Part shown: one piece after another, positions 12,201 to 24,264 of the stretch
How positions within the stretch are numbered: position 1 is the stretch's first letter
Layout: every line of letters starts with the position of its first letter
Assembly: GCA_016165875.1 (NCBI GenBank)
Contig: JABBOT010000003.1
Location: 36,520,672 to 36,584,671, forward strand
Reading direction: 5' to 3'
Origin: Acanthopleura granulata
Taxonomy: Eukaryota; Mollusca; Polyplacophora; Chitonida; Chitonidae
Length of the DNA: 64,000 nucleotides
Position numbers and translations under genes: made by a program
The notes under the pieces: generated by a model
The model's input: the letters and a program-made list of their open reading frames with translations, nothing else
Databases searched by the model: none
Told to the model about the DNA's origin: nothing

Positions 12201-15200
12201 AACTGGGGAGGTAAAAATGACGAAACATTCATGAGATCTGCCAGTTCACTTCAACTCAAGTTGTACTTCAGGCTTCAGGAACATGTTTACTGTATATCTT
12301 TGTACACGTCAAAGTACCATTCTATGCTTTTACAATAAGTGAAAAACACCTGCTCACTCCATTAAAATGCATTTGTTGAAAAGCAGGATATCATATATGT
12401 AATTCTTCGAAATTTCTGTGTTAATCTGAGTGCTTTATATTAATAAATATTTAATGCAGTTTCTCTACAATTTTGTGTATATTGAAAAACTAACATAACA
12501 CTATGTAACAAAGGTACTGTTTACGTGTAGTCATGTCTGCCAACTAGACGTAGTACCGTGACCATGCAATAAAATACATTTCCATGTAACCTTACTGTGT
12601 AATGTAGTTTTCTCTTCAGCAGGCTTTTCCTCCACTTGTTTGCTTGTTTTACTTCTCTTGGCCAAGATTTCATCAAGCTCTTTCTTTTGCTCCTGTAGCA
12701 TTATAAATGCAACATTTGTGCAGTCTTTCATAATACAGAATTACCCTGTTGACTGTTTTGGAGGAAGATGATAAAGTTTCCACGATGGATGCTCAAGAAA
12801 TTTTCACTTTAAAGGACTGATTGACTGATTGATTGGTGTTTGATTTATTTGTTTATTAGATTGGTCTTACAGTGAACTTAAGAATATTTCACTTATACGA
12901 TGGTGGCCGGCATTATTCCAACCTGTGCTTATATGACAGTGGTCAGTTTTAATGAGTGGGGTAAAGTGAATTGCCTGGGGTTATACCACTGACCTCTGGC
13001 AAGTTGCTCACAAACTTTCCCACATGTGAAGTTCAGGCTGACACAGACTGAGGATCACTGACTGTTTACTGAATTTTATTTAAACAGAAGAAGTGCTGTC
13101 ATCATGCAGCAATCTGTGAGTTGGAGAAATACATTTGAAATTGCAATTTAGTCAACTTGAGTGAAGTTTTAACCATGTATTTCCTTACCTCATCTGGTTT
13201 CATTGTAGTTTTCTCATCCACAAACTTGCCCCATGGGCCCAGATAACCCTCAATATCGCTTGCATCGGCATTCTTTAATCTCTTCCTCTTATCTCCAGGG
13301 CGATCTTTTGAGGCTTCAAATACTGTCAGGCCTTTCAAAATAACAACAATGTTATATATGTAGTATTACTCTATCAGCAAAGGAGACTCATGTTCTCATT
13401 CCACCAAGTATGGCTCTTCCTATTTAATAAGGCAATTTATGAAACGTTTAATGAATTGTCTTTGGAAATTATCTTTTGTGAAAGTGCTTGACTAGTTATT
13501 TTATGCTGAACAACTAGTTCCTCAGAATTATTATCAGCTAGGCAACATTTTACTTATATCACCAGTAACAGTTGCCATGATGGTCACAAGAGTAATCAAC
13601 TTGAAAATAAATCTGTAATAGCTTTGTGGAACCAAGTGTGCAATAAACATTTCATTTGTATCTTATCTCCACAAACAGCAACATGTTTTTGGAAATTTGA
13701 CATAAATGCCAAACAGCACTAGTTTACAAAGTGCCAACGACAAAACTTGACATAAATGCCAAACAGTATTAGTTCACAAAGTGCCAACGACAGAAGTGTG
13801 AAAAACCTTTTGAATCCTCTGATTTTGATACATCGCCAATAACGTTTTCATTTCCTAAGCTGTCAACACTGGGGTCCATGGCATAACCTAATTAAAAAGA
13901 GAAGTATCAAGATTCATGTATGTTCACCACCACCTCTAATTCTTCTAATTTTGGGGAAAGGCATCAGTCGTTACGAAAACAAGAAAATTATCTTTCTCTC
14001 TCAGTTTTTCAGCAAAGTAATGTTATAGACATATTGTTCATTAGATGGACTAACCATGTCAGGAAAAGAAACTGTGTATTCCTGTTACAATTACATGTAT
14101 ATTGACAGACCAGGTGTACCAATAATTATAAGAATTTGGGTATCCATGTAAGCAAGCAGTCACACAATATACACCACATATGCATTTAAATATCCTTAAC
14201 ACACTGACCGTCGAAAACGAGATATCTCATAGTAAGGGGTGTCCCACAGCTTGCCAACTACGAGTTAACGCGTGCCAAATCGTGACTTGGTAAAAAACTT
14301 GGTGAAAGGTCCTCATGTGTATTATAGGCATGATTTATGCACTAAGTAATTTATTGGTTAAGAAAATAAACAAAAATCCAAAATATAAGAGAAAATTAAT
14401 CCAACTGGGCTTTATTTTTCACAGAGTAATGTGATGGGAACTGATTGTGTGACAGTCCCACTGTTTTAAAGTAGCCCATTCATGCCACGTAAAGTAACCG
14501 GTTTGAAATATTATGAAAACCGGAACAAATTTCCTATTTGTGGACGCCAATGTCCATAAGTTACAGTATTATGTGAAATATATACTAAACACACACGAAA
14601 GGATTACCCCTGGATACAAGTTATCTCTTAGACTCGCGGTGTCACATATACCGTCAATTACATATGCCAATGTGCTACCAGTTAACTCGTGTCTGGCATA
14701 CAAGGTCATTTGCTTCTGTCACACAGCCAGCCTACGAGATATTTCGTAGTACGGGAATTCCCCTCCTTGTGGTTACTAGTAAAAGTTACACTGAATTCAC
14801 TTTGGGGAAATTAAATAATAGGCCAGGAACTAATATAATCCATAGCTGGCTTATGGGTGTGGTCGGGATGGGATTGCAGTCATATATCACCTCGGCATTT
14901 TATCAATGGGCTCTGATCATATTATAAAATAATAAGCCACGCAAAATATCAAAGGGGGACCATTCTTTACTTTGCATTTGGTACCTTAATATGATGCCAT
15001 ATTTAGTCATTAAATATTATTCACTCAGATAAAAACGATTCATTCACTTTGTCCCTTCTACTGAACAGCTAATTGTCCATGACACAATGCGATGTAGACA
15101 AAAAGTCTGGGACGTCAGCATAAAAAGAAATCTTTAAAAAAATGTCATTCTCACCATAGCTGGTAAATGTTCGTCTTTGTGTCTCGAATGTGAATGCATT

Positions 15201-17201
15201 CACATGGGCTGGTTCCACAAATCCTGCTAAACTATTCCTACTGGCTGAGAACTGCTGTGTCTTGAATGGGTGGTCTGGTCCAACCTAAAGCAAAAGTTTA
15301 CAGTGGCATCTTTTACTTTAATATCAACATTATAAACAATCATGGACCGTACACTGGAAGGTCCACCAGCTACAAGCAGATTGTCGTTTGTTTCTTCTCA
15401 CCACCATGCTACCACTGTATAAATGAAATATTCTTGAGTACGACACGACCCTCCAATCAAATAAATAAATATCAACTCATAAATGATGAGACCACATTTA
15501 TGGGGGTTGATTTCATAGACTATTTCTAGACATTACATGCATAAACCGTTGGCTAAGACACAAACTTACAATTTAATACTTCAATGTACTGATACCAGAA
15601 AGAGATATATTATCTTTGTTCTTTACTTTATTTCCATATCAAGATTACCTTCTTGATGGTAAAACAGGAAACAATATTATACATGTTGGTTAGACAAGGT
15701 ATGCCTTAGAGAGATAATAAGTTTTTTTTTATTCAGGGTCATGAAACAGACAGGGATTTAAAATCAATATCAAGAGAAAAATTTATAAAACAAAAAACTT
15801 TTATCAAAATACCAATAAAAACTCAATAAAAACTTTTGAGAAGGGCCCTTTTTGGAGGGTCAATTACGCCCAACAAATATAAGTTTTCGGATGGCCTGAA
15901 CAAATGAGTTAAGTGTGTTAATGCTGCTTACTGTTATATGCTTGTGCTAACTACTTAAGGTATGCTTTTAATCTTATCCAGATACATATATAATGTTGTT
16001 CGGGAACCATTACCTGCGGTGCAAAGAGATCCTCATATTTAGGATTATATTTCACTTCTTTTGTGTCAACAGCCAAAGGTCTTGAATCTCCAAGGTTCTG
16101 AAAATTAAAAATAATAATAATAATCATCATCATCCAACATAAACATTCATTAAATATTTTAGTTTCTCTGGCAAATATTACTCTTTCTTTGCTGCAGGTT
16201 CAACAACAGTTTGGCAACTTCATGTGGTGTGTCACTGTAACAGGCTAGTCTTCATGTAGAAATATTTAAATTATAGTGCTGCCTTCTTAGACCACCATAC
16301 AACATCAGATAAAATTCTGCAATAAGTCACAGCATAGTAATGTCATCGAGAATTTTTTCAAGATTTTAAGACTTTAGTCTCAGATAGGACCCAACTCAGG
16401 ACTGAACCTTGAGCCTATTGGGTGAACAGTCTACAAGACAGCCAACATAGTAGATCAAACATCTGATGAATATTTAATGTCACGAGAAGAAGAAAGTTTA
16501 CCATTGAGCATACACTGAATATGCATGCTACATTATCAGATCTGTCAGTAAAGCATCGTGATTAGCATTCATGTCCATATCTGTTACCACTGCACATGCT
16601 CAAGACATCATTTTTACCGTCATGAGTGTCACTTTACAGATCTTCACGATTTTCACTATGTTTAAAGTAAAACAGTTGAAAAATACTCTTGAATTCAGTA
16701 GCACTGATACATGGACACCTCTTTATTTTCAGCATATTTGCATTTATTCAAATGGGGCTCATCATTTTTCAAAGGGAAAAAAAAATTGTTTTTTGGATTT
16801 TCTCACATTGTGTGTCAGGGATTCAATAAACGCAGATTTGTCTACGAGGTAACCATTTTAAATATCGACGAAGGAAGGGACATCCCATTAAACAAGTGCA
16901 TACGCAAGGATCTTTCAACAAAATCATGACCAAATAACGACACCTATCACTTTGCGTACATCAGTCTCATCAGGAGTCTAGTTTTCGTTATCATCATCTA
17001 AGATACGCATTTATCACAACAAGAAAAACTAACCGTTGAAACAACATCAGGTGCTGAGTTTAGAGATATTTTAGCAACTATTGAATTGGATTTGTCTACG
17101 GGTTTAAGATGAGCAGAAAAGTCTTCGGCTGTGGCTGCCGTGTCATCTTCAGAATCGTTTGAGTCTGAATTGTATCCTTGCAACGACAACATCGCCGCCA
17201 T
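6294..17201 (-). CDS. CDC40: Pre-mRNA-processing factor 17 (CDC40/PRP17), 14 exons, 571 aa
   Basis: CDC40 is a WD40 protein of the spliceosome that acts at the second transesterification step in the nucleus. Coding exons in transcript order: 17201-17034, 16097-16014, 15284-15155, 13887-13807, 13331-13189, 12692-12596, 12202-11988, 11711-11564, 10129-10014, 9763-9630, 8503-8427, 7960-7860, 7079-7036, 6471-6294. Each join has GT-AG sites and compatible phase, and the sum is 1716 bp (571 codons plus TGA). The human protein is 579 aa from memory. Hallmarks are an acidic N terminus ([12 protein letters not shown]), [23 protein letters not shown] and [40 protein letters not shown] and EKCFLPKK. Seven WD repeats run from about residue 275 to the C-terminal [10 protein letters not shown]. 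The ATG at 17201 has a good context (ACAATGG), and an in-frame TAG lies upstream at 17244-17246. The exon 4 donor is weak (AAAAG|GTTTTT), but phase and homology fix it. Confidence 0.97.
6535..6835. repeat. Degenerate tandem array in CDC40 intron 13
   Basis: Units of about 25-30 bp are built on GATGACAAAACATGT plus TTATTACAGCA or TTACGACA. About ten units are recognisable, and they diverge toward 6835. The array fills much of the intron at 6472-7035. Confidence 0.85.
7260..7482 (-). mobile_element. SINE copy in CDC40 intron 12
   Basis: TTTATTTGATTGG tail, AAGAATATTTCACTT, ATTATGGTGGGCGGAAA core, and a head with GCTAGCACACCAAGC and CAGCCACGGAAGC. The middle of the core is partly deleted. Confidence 0.8.
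10262..10533 (-). mobile_element. Well-preserved tRNA-headed SINE in CDC40 intron 8
   Basis: Read on the minus strand it starts GCCTCCGTGGCTCAGTCGGC (A-box-like), then CTAGCGTGC, and has GAGTTCAAGTCCAGC (B-box-like). A V-SINE-like core follows (GTGGGTTTCCTCC, CCCGGTTTCCTCCCACC), then TAAGTGAAATATTCTTGAGT and a TCAAATAAATAAATA tail. It is among the best copies in the window and defines the family's structure. It inserted in the same orientation as CDC40. Confidence 0.9.
10860..11215. repeat. Tandem array of TTTTCATGCTGTGTATTATTG units in CDC40 intron 8
   Basis: The words TTCATGCTGTGTATTATT and GGTGTTTTATTAGTATT alternate in composite units for about 350 bp. Some units lack the second word, giving a mixed short and long repeat. 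It is intronic (10130-11563). Confidence 0.9.
12836..12920 (-). mobile_element. Truncated SINE tail in CDC40 intron 5
   Basis: GATTTATTTGTTTATTAGATTGG, then AAGAATATTTCACTTATACGATGG and GGCCGGCATTAT, after which the match breaks off. Only the 3' portion of the family is clear. Confidence 0.65.
13697..13796. repeat. Two-copy 50-bp tandem duplication beside CDC40 exon 4 donor
   Basis: CATAAATGCCAAACAG followed by AGTT(T/C)ACAAAGTGCCAACG occurs at 13701 and again at 13751 with few differences. It lies in intron 4, starting about 10 bp past the exon 4 donor. Confidence 0.9.
13933..14140 (+). mobile_element. TA-flanked MITE copy in CDC40 intron 3
   Basis: The left end CCTCTAATTCTTCTAATTTT and the right end AATTATAAGAATTTGGG are imperfect inverted repeats. 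The interior matches the copy at 24265-24479 (CAGTTTTTCAGCAAA, TCATTAGATG). It has no coding capacity. Confidence 0.75.
14195..14930. other. Repeat-like segment with ACGAGATAT hairpin motifs, CDC40 intron 3
   Basis: It begins TTAACACACTGACCGTCG, followed by ACGAGATATCTCATAGTA. A related CTACGAGATATTTCGTAG, a perfect 6-bp stem, lies near 14730. The TTAA start and the repeated palindromes suggest an old piggyBac-type or other DNA element. No matching right terminus was found, and no transposase frame is visible. Confidence 0.35.
15400..15472 (+). mobile_element. SINE 3' fragment in CDC40 intron 2
   Basis: TAAATGAAATATTCTTGAGTAC followed by CCAATCAAATAAATAAAT, the tail of the family, on the plus strand (antisense to CDC40). 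Confidence 0.75.
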
Positions 17202-17496
17202 TGTTGGGAAGAGAGGTGCGCATGAAAGCTGCACGCTATTGGTCTAAATAAAAGCACGCTATTAGTAGTGCACATATCGGCTTAAAATTTACGTCAATAT
17301 TTTGTCGACATTTCATGTTCGTTTTTATTTTCCTTACTTTTTCACCAAACCCGATTCGTTAGTGAAGGGGTCAGTACGCCATGTTTGATCCAACTTCCTC
17401 TTTTGATGAGGATTAGCAGACAACAACATCAACATATACAGTTTTTGGCCGCAGTTTAAGCAAATATGTGATTTTTCTGCAGTGATCGTCTTCGAG
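17202..17496. promoter_or_regulatory. Candidate bidirectional CDC40/WASF promoter region
   Basis: This interval lies between the CDC40 start codon and a candidate WASF leader donor. On the minus strand it holds AGACCAATAG, a CCAAT-box-like site, at about 17236-17245. On the plus strand it holds CGCCATGTTT (17378-17387), which fits the YY1 core GCCATNTT, and ACTTCCTC, an ETS-like site, near 17394. No TATA box is obvious. Transcription start sites are unknown, so some of these motifs may lie in the 5' UTRs. Confidence 0.5.
17400..17496 (+). other. Candidate WASF untranslated first exon
   Basis: The first coding exon of WASF (49407 onward) begins at a splice acceptor 11 bases before its ATG, so at least one untranslated exon must lie upstream. 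TTCGAG|GTGAGTC at 17491-17500 is a strong donor just beyond the CDC40 5' end, in the right orientation. The start is not defined. A 12-codon upstream reading frame (ATG 17381, TAG 17414-17416) would be included if transcription starts before it. Other leader exons in the 32 kb are possible. Confidence 0.4.
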
Positions 17497-17989
17497 GTGA
17501 GTCAATGCTGCTAGTGTCATTCGTCAAACTACCACGCAAACATATGGTGTGACGGTTTTTGCGCCCAATGTGCACGCTCATTTTGACGGGTGTGACCTCA
17601 TTTTGGCATGTCCGGCTTTACAATTTGCAGTCCCTTCTGAATTCATTGCAGTAAACTGATACGTGCACGAAGTGTACGTTAGATTTGGCTTTGTATTCTA
17701 CTCTGGCTATACCTTGTGTTGTTCCCTGTATGCTAAGGAACCTTCAACATAGTCTGTATGCATTGTTCATCTTGTTTCTTAAGTCAAAACAACTTAATTT
17801 CAGATGGAGAATGTGTTAACTAGTCAAAGCCAAGGAAAAGGCAGTGGCAGGGATTTATATATGTGTTAAATGAAAGATGTTAAAGGTACACATGTTGAAC
17901 TTCCATGGTATCTGCATCTTACATACAAGTGTCTTGGCTCTTACATCTGGAAGAGAAGAATTGCTAAAAGTGATTAGCATGTAACGTAT

Positions 17990-18180
17990 TAAAATGACTC
18001 CCGAACCTCTGACCAATGCAGTCAATGCGAGTTCAAGCCCAACTCATATATGCCATGTTCGCTTTTTCTCCAGTCATACGTGGGAAGGCCTGCCAGCAAC
18101 CTGCAGATGGTCATGGGTTTCCTCAGGCCCCTGCCCAAGTTTCCTCTAATTGCCAAAAAGCACCAATCAGATGAATAAGG
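17990..18180 (+). mobile_element. SINE copy, degenerate
   Basis: GCGAGTTCAAGCCCAACTC (B-box-like), CATACGTGGGAAGGCCTGCC, CAACCTGCAGATGGTCATGG and GCACCAATCAGATGAATAAG tail. The 5' head is poor. Confidence 0.75.
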
Positions 18181-18402
18181 GGCATTGCTAAATGTTTAGT
18201 TTTCATGAAATTACCATGAAACCTTGACTTCTAACTTACAAAGTAGAGTGCGGCTAGCTGGGCTAATATGTGGATATGCCACAGCCATGTATTCAAAGTG
18301 TTATGGACTGGACTCGTGGGTATCTTGTCAATAGGATAACCTTGGTTGATTAATTGTTGTTATAGTAGGTTTTTTCAATGAGTGACTGAATCAGGTACTG
18401 TG

Positions 18403-18408
<6 letters not shown>

Positions 18409-18442
<34 letters not shown>
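18409..18442. repeat. (AC)n(AT)n microsatellite
   Basis: An ACACAC run followed by ATATAT. Confidence 0.95.
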
Positions 18443-18444
<2 letters not shown>

Positions 18445-19799
18445 CAGAGAGAGATAGAGAAAGAGCATAATATGCAACCAGGTGCACAGTTGCTTCATGC
18501 GTATCTGTCTGTCAGCGCATAACTTGTCATGGTTAATCACTGGCAATGAATTAAGCCTGTTTAAGAAAAGTGCATATAAGTTTACAAGGCAGAGGTAGCT
18601 GAATTTATATCCATATGACATGCTGAATATGAAGGTCCCCAAAAAGTTATATTATGGCCCTTTGATGAAATATGTTATTCATTTCCTACCTGGCGCCTTG
18701 TGTAGAAAATTTGCAATGTGTGTGATAAAAAATCAGTTAATTAAATACACATTCCATTGCACAACATCATTTAGGTTGGAAACATTACACTTTATATGAG
18801 TATATTAAAAGTTTCTTACAGTATATGTAGCTCCACGAGTTAAGGCTGATTTATGACAGATATGTTCAGTCATTACTTAAGGTTCCTGGCTGAAACTAGA
18901 AAACAAGGTTGACAGTCAGGGGTCAACACACAGTAGAACAGTTCCCTGCTTTCAGTACTTTTAATTTTTTTTTTTTAACAAGTTACATGGTTACCAAAAC
19001 TGAAGTACACTGTGGTGATTATGGATAACAAGCTCATTTTCTTTACTTCCATGTGAATGCAGTGCACCGGTACATGATATCTGCTGGCAGTCTAGTAGTG
19101 GTCGTGTAGATGTATTTGTATGTGCTGTATTGCTATGATGTCTACAAGGTAAAATAATACTGATTTGCTGACATGTACATATCAGATATTAAGTATGGTT
19201 AATAAAAAAAGTAAAGTAATTTCAATATTTAAACATAGTTAATGGCCTAGTCGGTTGTTCTGGATGAAGAGTAGGCACCATGTGTAGTTTAAGCTATCAC
19301 AACATGTTGGAAAAACTTGAATTTATGCAACAGCATAAGCCTGCTTTATGTTATTGAGGAAAGGTATGTAGGTGAAAAGCTGTATAAATACCCGTCAGTG
19401 TTTTATTTGCTCTGAGTCATGCATGCTGGAAGGTGGGTGATGTATATACATGTCTGTGTGTCCCTTTGTCAGTTGATAACTATGTATTTGACACAGTTTT
19501 AGTGCCAACACAGAGACACTCCTCCTGGTTTGTGGCAGCCCGGTTATATACATCAAACATACCCATACTCTGACGTGTATAAAAGTGTATTTCAGCATTA
19601 AAATTATACTTAGACATGTAATAAACTGCAGTAATTTTTGAAAAACCTTAAAGTTGACTAAATCTGGGCAGTGTGGTATACATGTAAATCCAAAGTGAAA
19701 CCAGAGGAACACAAAGTTATACTCAGATGCACTTGTTATATACATGTACATGTGTGTGCAGCTCTAGAAGATTGAAAAACTGAATAGTTTTTCTACTGA

Positions 19800-19885
19800 T
19801 CTGATGTTAGCATTATGGATGGAGGAAACTGAACAGAACCTGTGGAAAACCACAACCCTGTGCCAGATACCAGAGAAACTTTCTG
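19800..19885 (-). mobile_element. SINE core fragment, degenerate
   Basis: AGCATTATGGATGGAGGAAACTG followed by GAACCTGTGGAAAACCACAACC resembles the family core on the minus strand. Head and tail are absent. Confidence 0.5.
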
Positions 19886-20094
19886 ACTTTTGTTAAAGCT
19901 ACAAAGTGAGCTAGCAAGAACTGATACAGTCTTTTGGGTCAAGAGCAAAATGAATATTCAGCTTGAAAGGGACTGTCAGGCTGGAATTGAGAAACCTATA
20001 AAAGCCTCTCCCCCCTCCCCCAGGAAAAATGCAGGGTCATAAGTTTCTATGTACAATAACTTCTTGAAAACATGACATATATATTGTCTTTATG

Positions 20095-20347
20095 TATTCA
20101 TTTGATTGGTGTCTTCAGCTGTACTGAAGAATATTTCACTTATACAACGGCGGCCAGCATTATATTTGGAGGAAACTGGGTAGAGCCTAGGGAAAACCCA
20201 CAGCCATCTGCAGGTTGCTTCCCACGTCCGACCGGAGAGGAAACTAGCATGAACTGGACTTGAACTCACAGTGACCGAATTGGTGGGAGGCTTCTGGGTC
20301 ATTACACTGTGCTAGCGCACTAACCAGATGAGCCACAGAGGCCCCTA
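20095..20347 (-). mobile_element. SINE copy, near full length
   Basis: CATTTGATTGGTGTC tail, AAGAATATTTCACTTATAC, GGCGGCCAGCATTAT, CGACCGGAGAGGAAAC, GGACTTGAACTCACAG (B-box complement), and a head with GAGCCACAGAGGCCCC (A-box complement). Confidence 0.85.
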
Positions 20348-21489
20348 TATATACCGTAAACTGAACGATTGACACAAATACATTTATTTCTAACCCAATC
20401 TGCTGTCGTGTCTGCGATATACATGTAATCAGTAATGTTAATGTCAAAACAATGTTGTCTCAAACAACAGATTAGATTAGTAATTTCATAATGGCTTTGT
20501 TATTTCAATTGTTATTGCCATGTCAATTAAACAATTTTGATTTGATATGACATGATTGTGTAATATAAGTCAAGTATATGATAATGTCAACAAATCTTGT
20601 ATGTGGTATGACAGTATGCAGTACATGCATGTGATACATGTGTGTCAGTTTTCATTGCATGTACAGGTATGTGTAGGTTTGTAAGATTAAGTTTTATCAG
20701 ATATCATGCAAATTTGATTGTTATTTTGTTAATGTTTGACCTTTTTTGTAGGCTCACTTATTGTTTGTCTAGCCAAAAAATCACAGATGTAATCATTTAT
20801 GGATATTGTATTCCTCTTTTCATGGTTTTATAATATATTGCATGAATATGGAAGTTAAATTGCATTACAAGATAGTAAGATGGTTGAAAATTTGGAAGGA
20901 GAGCTTTGCGCAGATTATTGAGGTCATATGCACCAAGCTACATATATTTTACATGCAAATACAAACTTCACTGTCTCTCTTACTTTATGTGATGGGAACA
21001 CAAATCAGTTTTTCAGCCATAATTTAAAGATGTATGTGTGTAGGTACATGTATGGTGTTTTACCAGATGTGATATGGTTTACAGATCACAGAACCCAGCT
21101 GCATGGTTCTCATTGTACATATGTACATATGTGAGTTCATCTGGCTGGTGGTCATGATGTCACCTATATAATGCAGAGCTGCGTGTAGCCACATTTAGGG
21201 CATGGATAAACACTTGGTTTTGTACCCGTCATGCACATGAATATGCCCTGAAAAAGCAGTCTATATCAGTCAGACCTCAGTCTGTGTAGACCTCGTTATA
21301 GTTTTATTGTCATTATCCCAGACCTTTGGCATTTTGTGACCAAAAAAAAACAATGTCTGTTATAATCTTCCTGTTCAGCTGGTTGCTAACCTGCCATGTA
21401 TAGTTTTACATGTAGGTAATGCAATTCTGTATTTAGCTTAAATGCTGTGGGAGGTGGGTCATGGCAGAATGCTTGTGATGCTAGTTAAA

Positions 21490-22115
21490 AAGTGTTTGAC
21501 CAGTTCCGGCACCAGACAGACAATGTGAGTATCAGACAGGGAATCCCCGCATTGCTTAGACAAAAAAATCCCAATGTTACACAGTGTATTCCAGCATTAG
21601 ATCAAGAGTCTCGGCATTGGACAGGAACACTTGTATTAGACAGTGAATCCCAGCACCAAACAGGAAATCCCTGAGTCTGAAAGGGAATCCCAGCATCAGG
21701 CAGAATGCCAGCATTAGGCAGGGAATCCAGGAGTCAGAAAGGGTATCCCAGCATCAGACAGAATGCCAGCATCAGGCAGGGAATCCTGGAGTCAGAAAGG
21801 GTATCCCAGCATCAGACAGAATGCCAGCATCAGGCAGGGAATCCTGGTGTCAGAGAGGGAATCCGAACCTCAGACTGGGTATGCCAGCAGCAGACAGGGA
21901 ATCCGAGCATCATAGAGGGAATAATTCAGAATCCCAGAGTTAGACTGGGAATCCCAGAGTCAAATGGTATAGTTCAGAATCTCATTGTGGGACAGCAAAT
22001 CTCATCATTAGACAGGGAATTCCAAATAATACTATAGATGAGGAATCCTGCATTAGGCAGGGAATCCCATTATCAGATAGGGAATAATTCAGAATCCAGT
22101 GTTAGACAAGGAATA
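21490..22115. repeat. Tandem array of CAGACAGGGAATCCCAGCAT units
   Basis: About 25-28 imperfect units of 20-24 bp share CAGACAGGGAATCC(C/T)(G/A)G. Some units read CAGACAGAATGCCAGCAT, and higher-order repetition is visible near 21690-21840. The unit carries the small palindrome GGGAATCCC. Open frames across it are products of the repeat. Confidence 0.92.
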
Positions 22116-23350
22116 TTTCCTTTCCTTTACTTTCCTCAAGGCAGTAAACAGTCAGCAGGGCTCGGGGCACTGTTAAAGTTGTCAGGGTATATGTACATGT
22201 CAATTTCCACCCTTCATATAATATACAAATAACATGCACATGCACAGTAGGTCTTAAACTGTATGATATAGTTATCATTATATTTGAGCTCTCTCTGAAA
22301 CCTGTGTGTTTTTAGTAACCTGGCAACAGTGTTTTTTTTTCCTTCTTCAGGGACTCCTTTTTTTCTCCACCTCTCCACCTATAAACTGATTGCTGTTATG
22401 TAAAATGAAATATTTTTCAATAGCTTTAGTGCAGGAGTCAATTGTAGACATTCACAGATACAGACATTACAGGCAAACTTCCATGGTTTTAAGTATAGTG
22501 GGTGAAAAGATGAGGTTTATGTGGCTTAAGCCTTTCTAATGTCCTGATTGAACATAATTCAGTATACTTTGTGTAAACATTAGAAAAGGTAATCTAGCCA
22601 TGGATTTGCACACAATTCCATGGTCACCTCATCCTGGTATGATATGATTTGACATAGAGCTCGTACAATGCACAGGTATGTATGTTTTTCTACAATGACT
22701 AAAGCTTGCATGCACAGCATATGAAATGCATTCTTTACTGTGTAAGTCTTAATATAATTTGGCTGTAAACATTGCCTTTGATATTTATAGCTAACTTTGA
22801 ATTTTTTTGACTTATGACTACTTACCTGAACATCATTATCCATACATATACATGGGTGCTGCTGTTTTAATGTATTCTGTAAAACATCTCGCAAATTCAG
22901 CTATATATATATATCTTCTTGGGATCTCCATCATGTCAATACATTTTATACAGCCTATAGTGTTCCTTGGACAATCTTCATTTCACTATTAGATATATTG
23001 TAGATATATACATGTAGATAAAGTGGCGTAAAATAACTGAAGGTGTGTCTGTTCATTCAGAAATGCACGTAGCTGTAGTCAAGTAAAAGAAAATGTAGAC
23101 ATTTTGCTGGACTTGAGCCAAAACAATGTGGTCCTGCTGGTCATCTTTAAAATAAGCCAATAAGTACATAAATTTACATGTCCATGTGTAATGACTGTGT
23201 TAGACTGTTACGTGTAGGTTGAGACAGGCACAATGTGGATGTGTACTGACACAAAAGTCTGATATCTTCAGACAAGACATCTTGATGTTAATGAACTGTA
23301 TTGTCTCTTGCGAAACATGTGGTGTACATGTTAATGTGATAGTAAACAGG

Positions 23351-23374
23351 TTTTGTGTGTGTGTGTGTGTGTAT
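23351..23374. repeat. (GT)n microsatellite
   Basis: A run of GT dinucleotides followed by ATACATGTATATG. Confidence 0.9.
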
Positions 23375-24264
23375 ACATGTATATGACTTTTATGCAGTTA
23401 AATAGATAGATCTGTGCTAAAGTGAGTAATCACATGACTTGCACAGTTTGAGACAGTTGTCCTGCCCATTGATGAAAAGAAGTAAGTGACAAAACTGAAA
23501 ACTCAAAAGAGTTATGGTATTTTGGCCAAAAACATTGTTTTCAGAAGCCTTCCTTTCATTGTTATATTTTTACCATGGGTCTGCACCAGGAAAAGAAACC
23601 ACCTCTGTTTTATGTGATCAGCATTTCAAAAATAAGAAAAAAATAAAAACAGCATATGATAAACATTTATGTATGACAAAATGTTCATGAGGATGTAATT
23701 CTAATTCATTTATCTCAAGACTCCTCTGTTTTTGCTGCTACTCTGTTTTATATGGAAGTATCTTAGCTTTTTATTGCACTTCATATACATGTATGTATAA
23801 CACTGGAATGAGCTATGTGGACATGGCAGAGAAATAAATGCCACACTATCTATAAAGCTAGTGATTCATAAAGAAAAAGATTTATTCAGTTGATAACCTA
23901 AATATATATATATATATTCTGATATTAGCAGGAGATGCCATGGACTTATTCATATACAAGTAAGCTGATTGTATGAGTGTGGAAGCGTTCAGTGCCATGC
24001 TTCATGCTACAAGTTTATTCTAGGTTACAGTATAGTTACACATATACATGCAGGTAATAGATAAACTAAAAGATACATTTCATATGAGCAGGTTTCTGGT
24101 GTGTTCAGCAAAAACTAAACCATTCCTGTTCAAAAATAGATTTGGGAGGTTGAGTCATACTCTTAGGTAATTATATTCTAATTACCCTGGGGATGTAAAC
24201 ATAGCCTTTTAATGCATAATTACAGAGACATTATTGTGACTAAATGTTTGCAGGACATGCAGTA

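Noticed and set aside
21490..22232. Frames of 60-110 codons with ESRHQTGNP-like repeats
   Set aside because: They are products of the tandem array; unit length varies, so the frame is not maintained.
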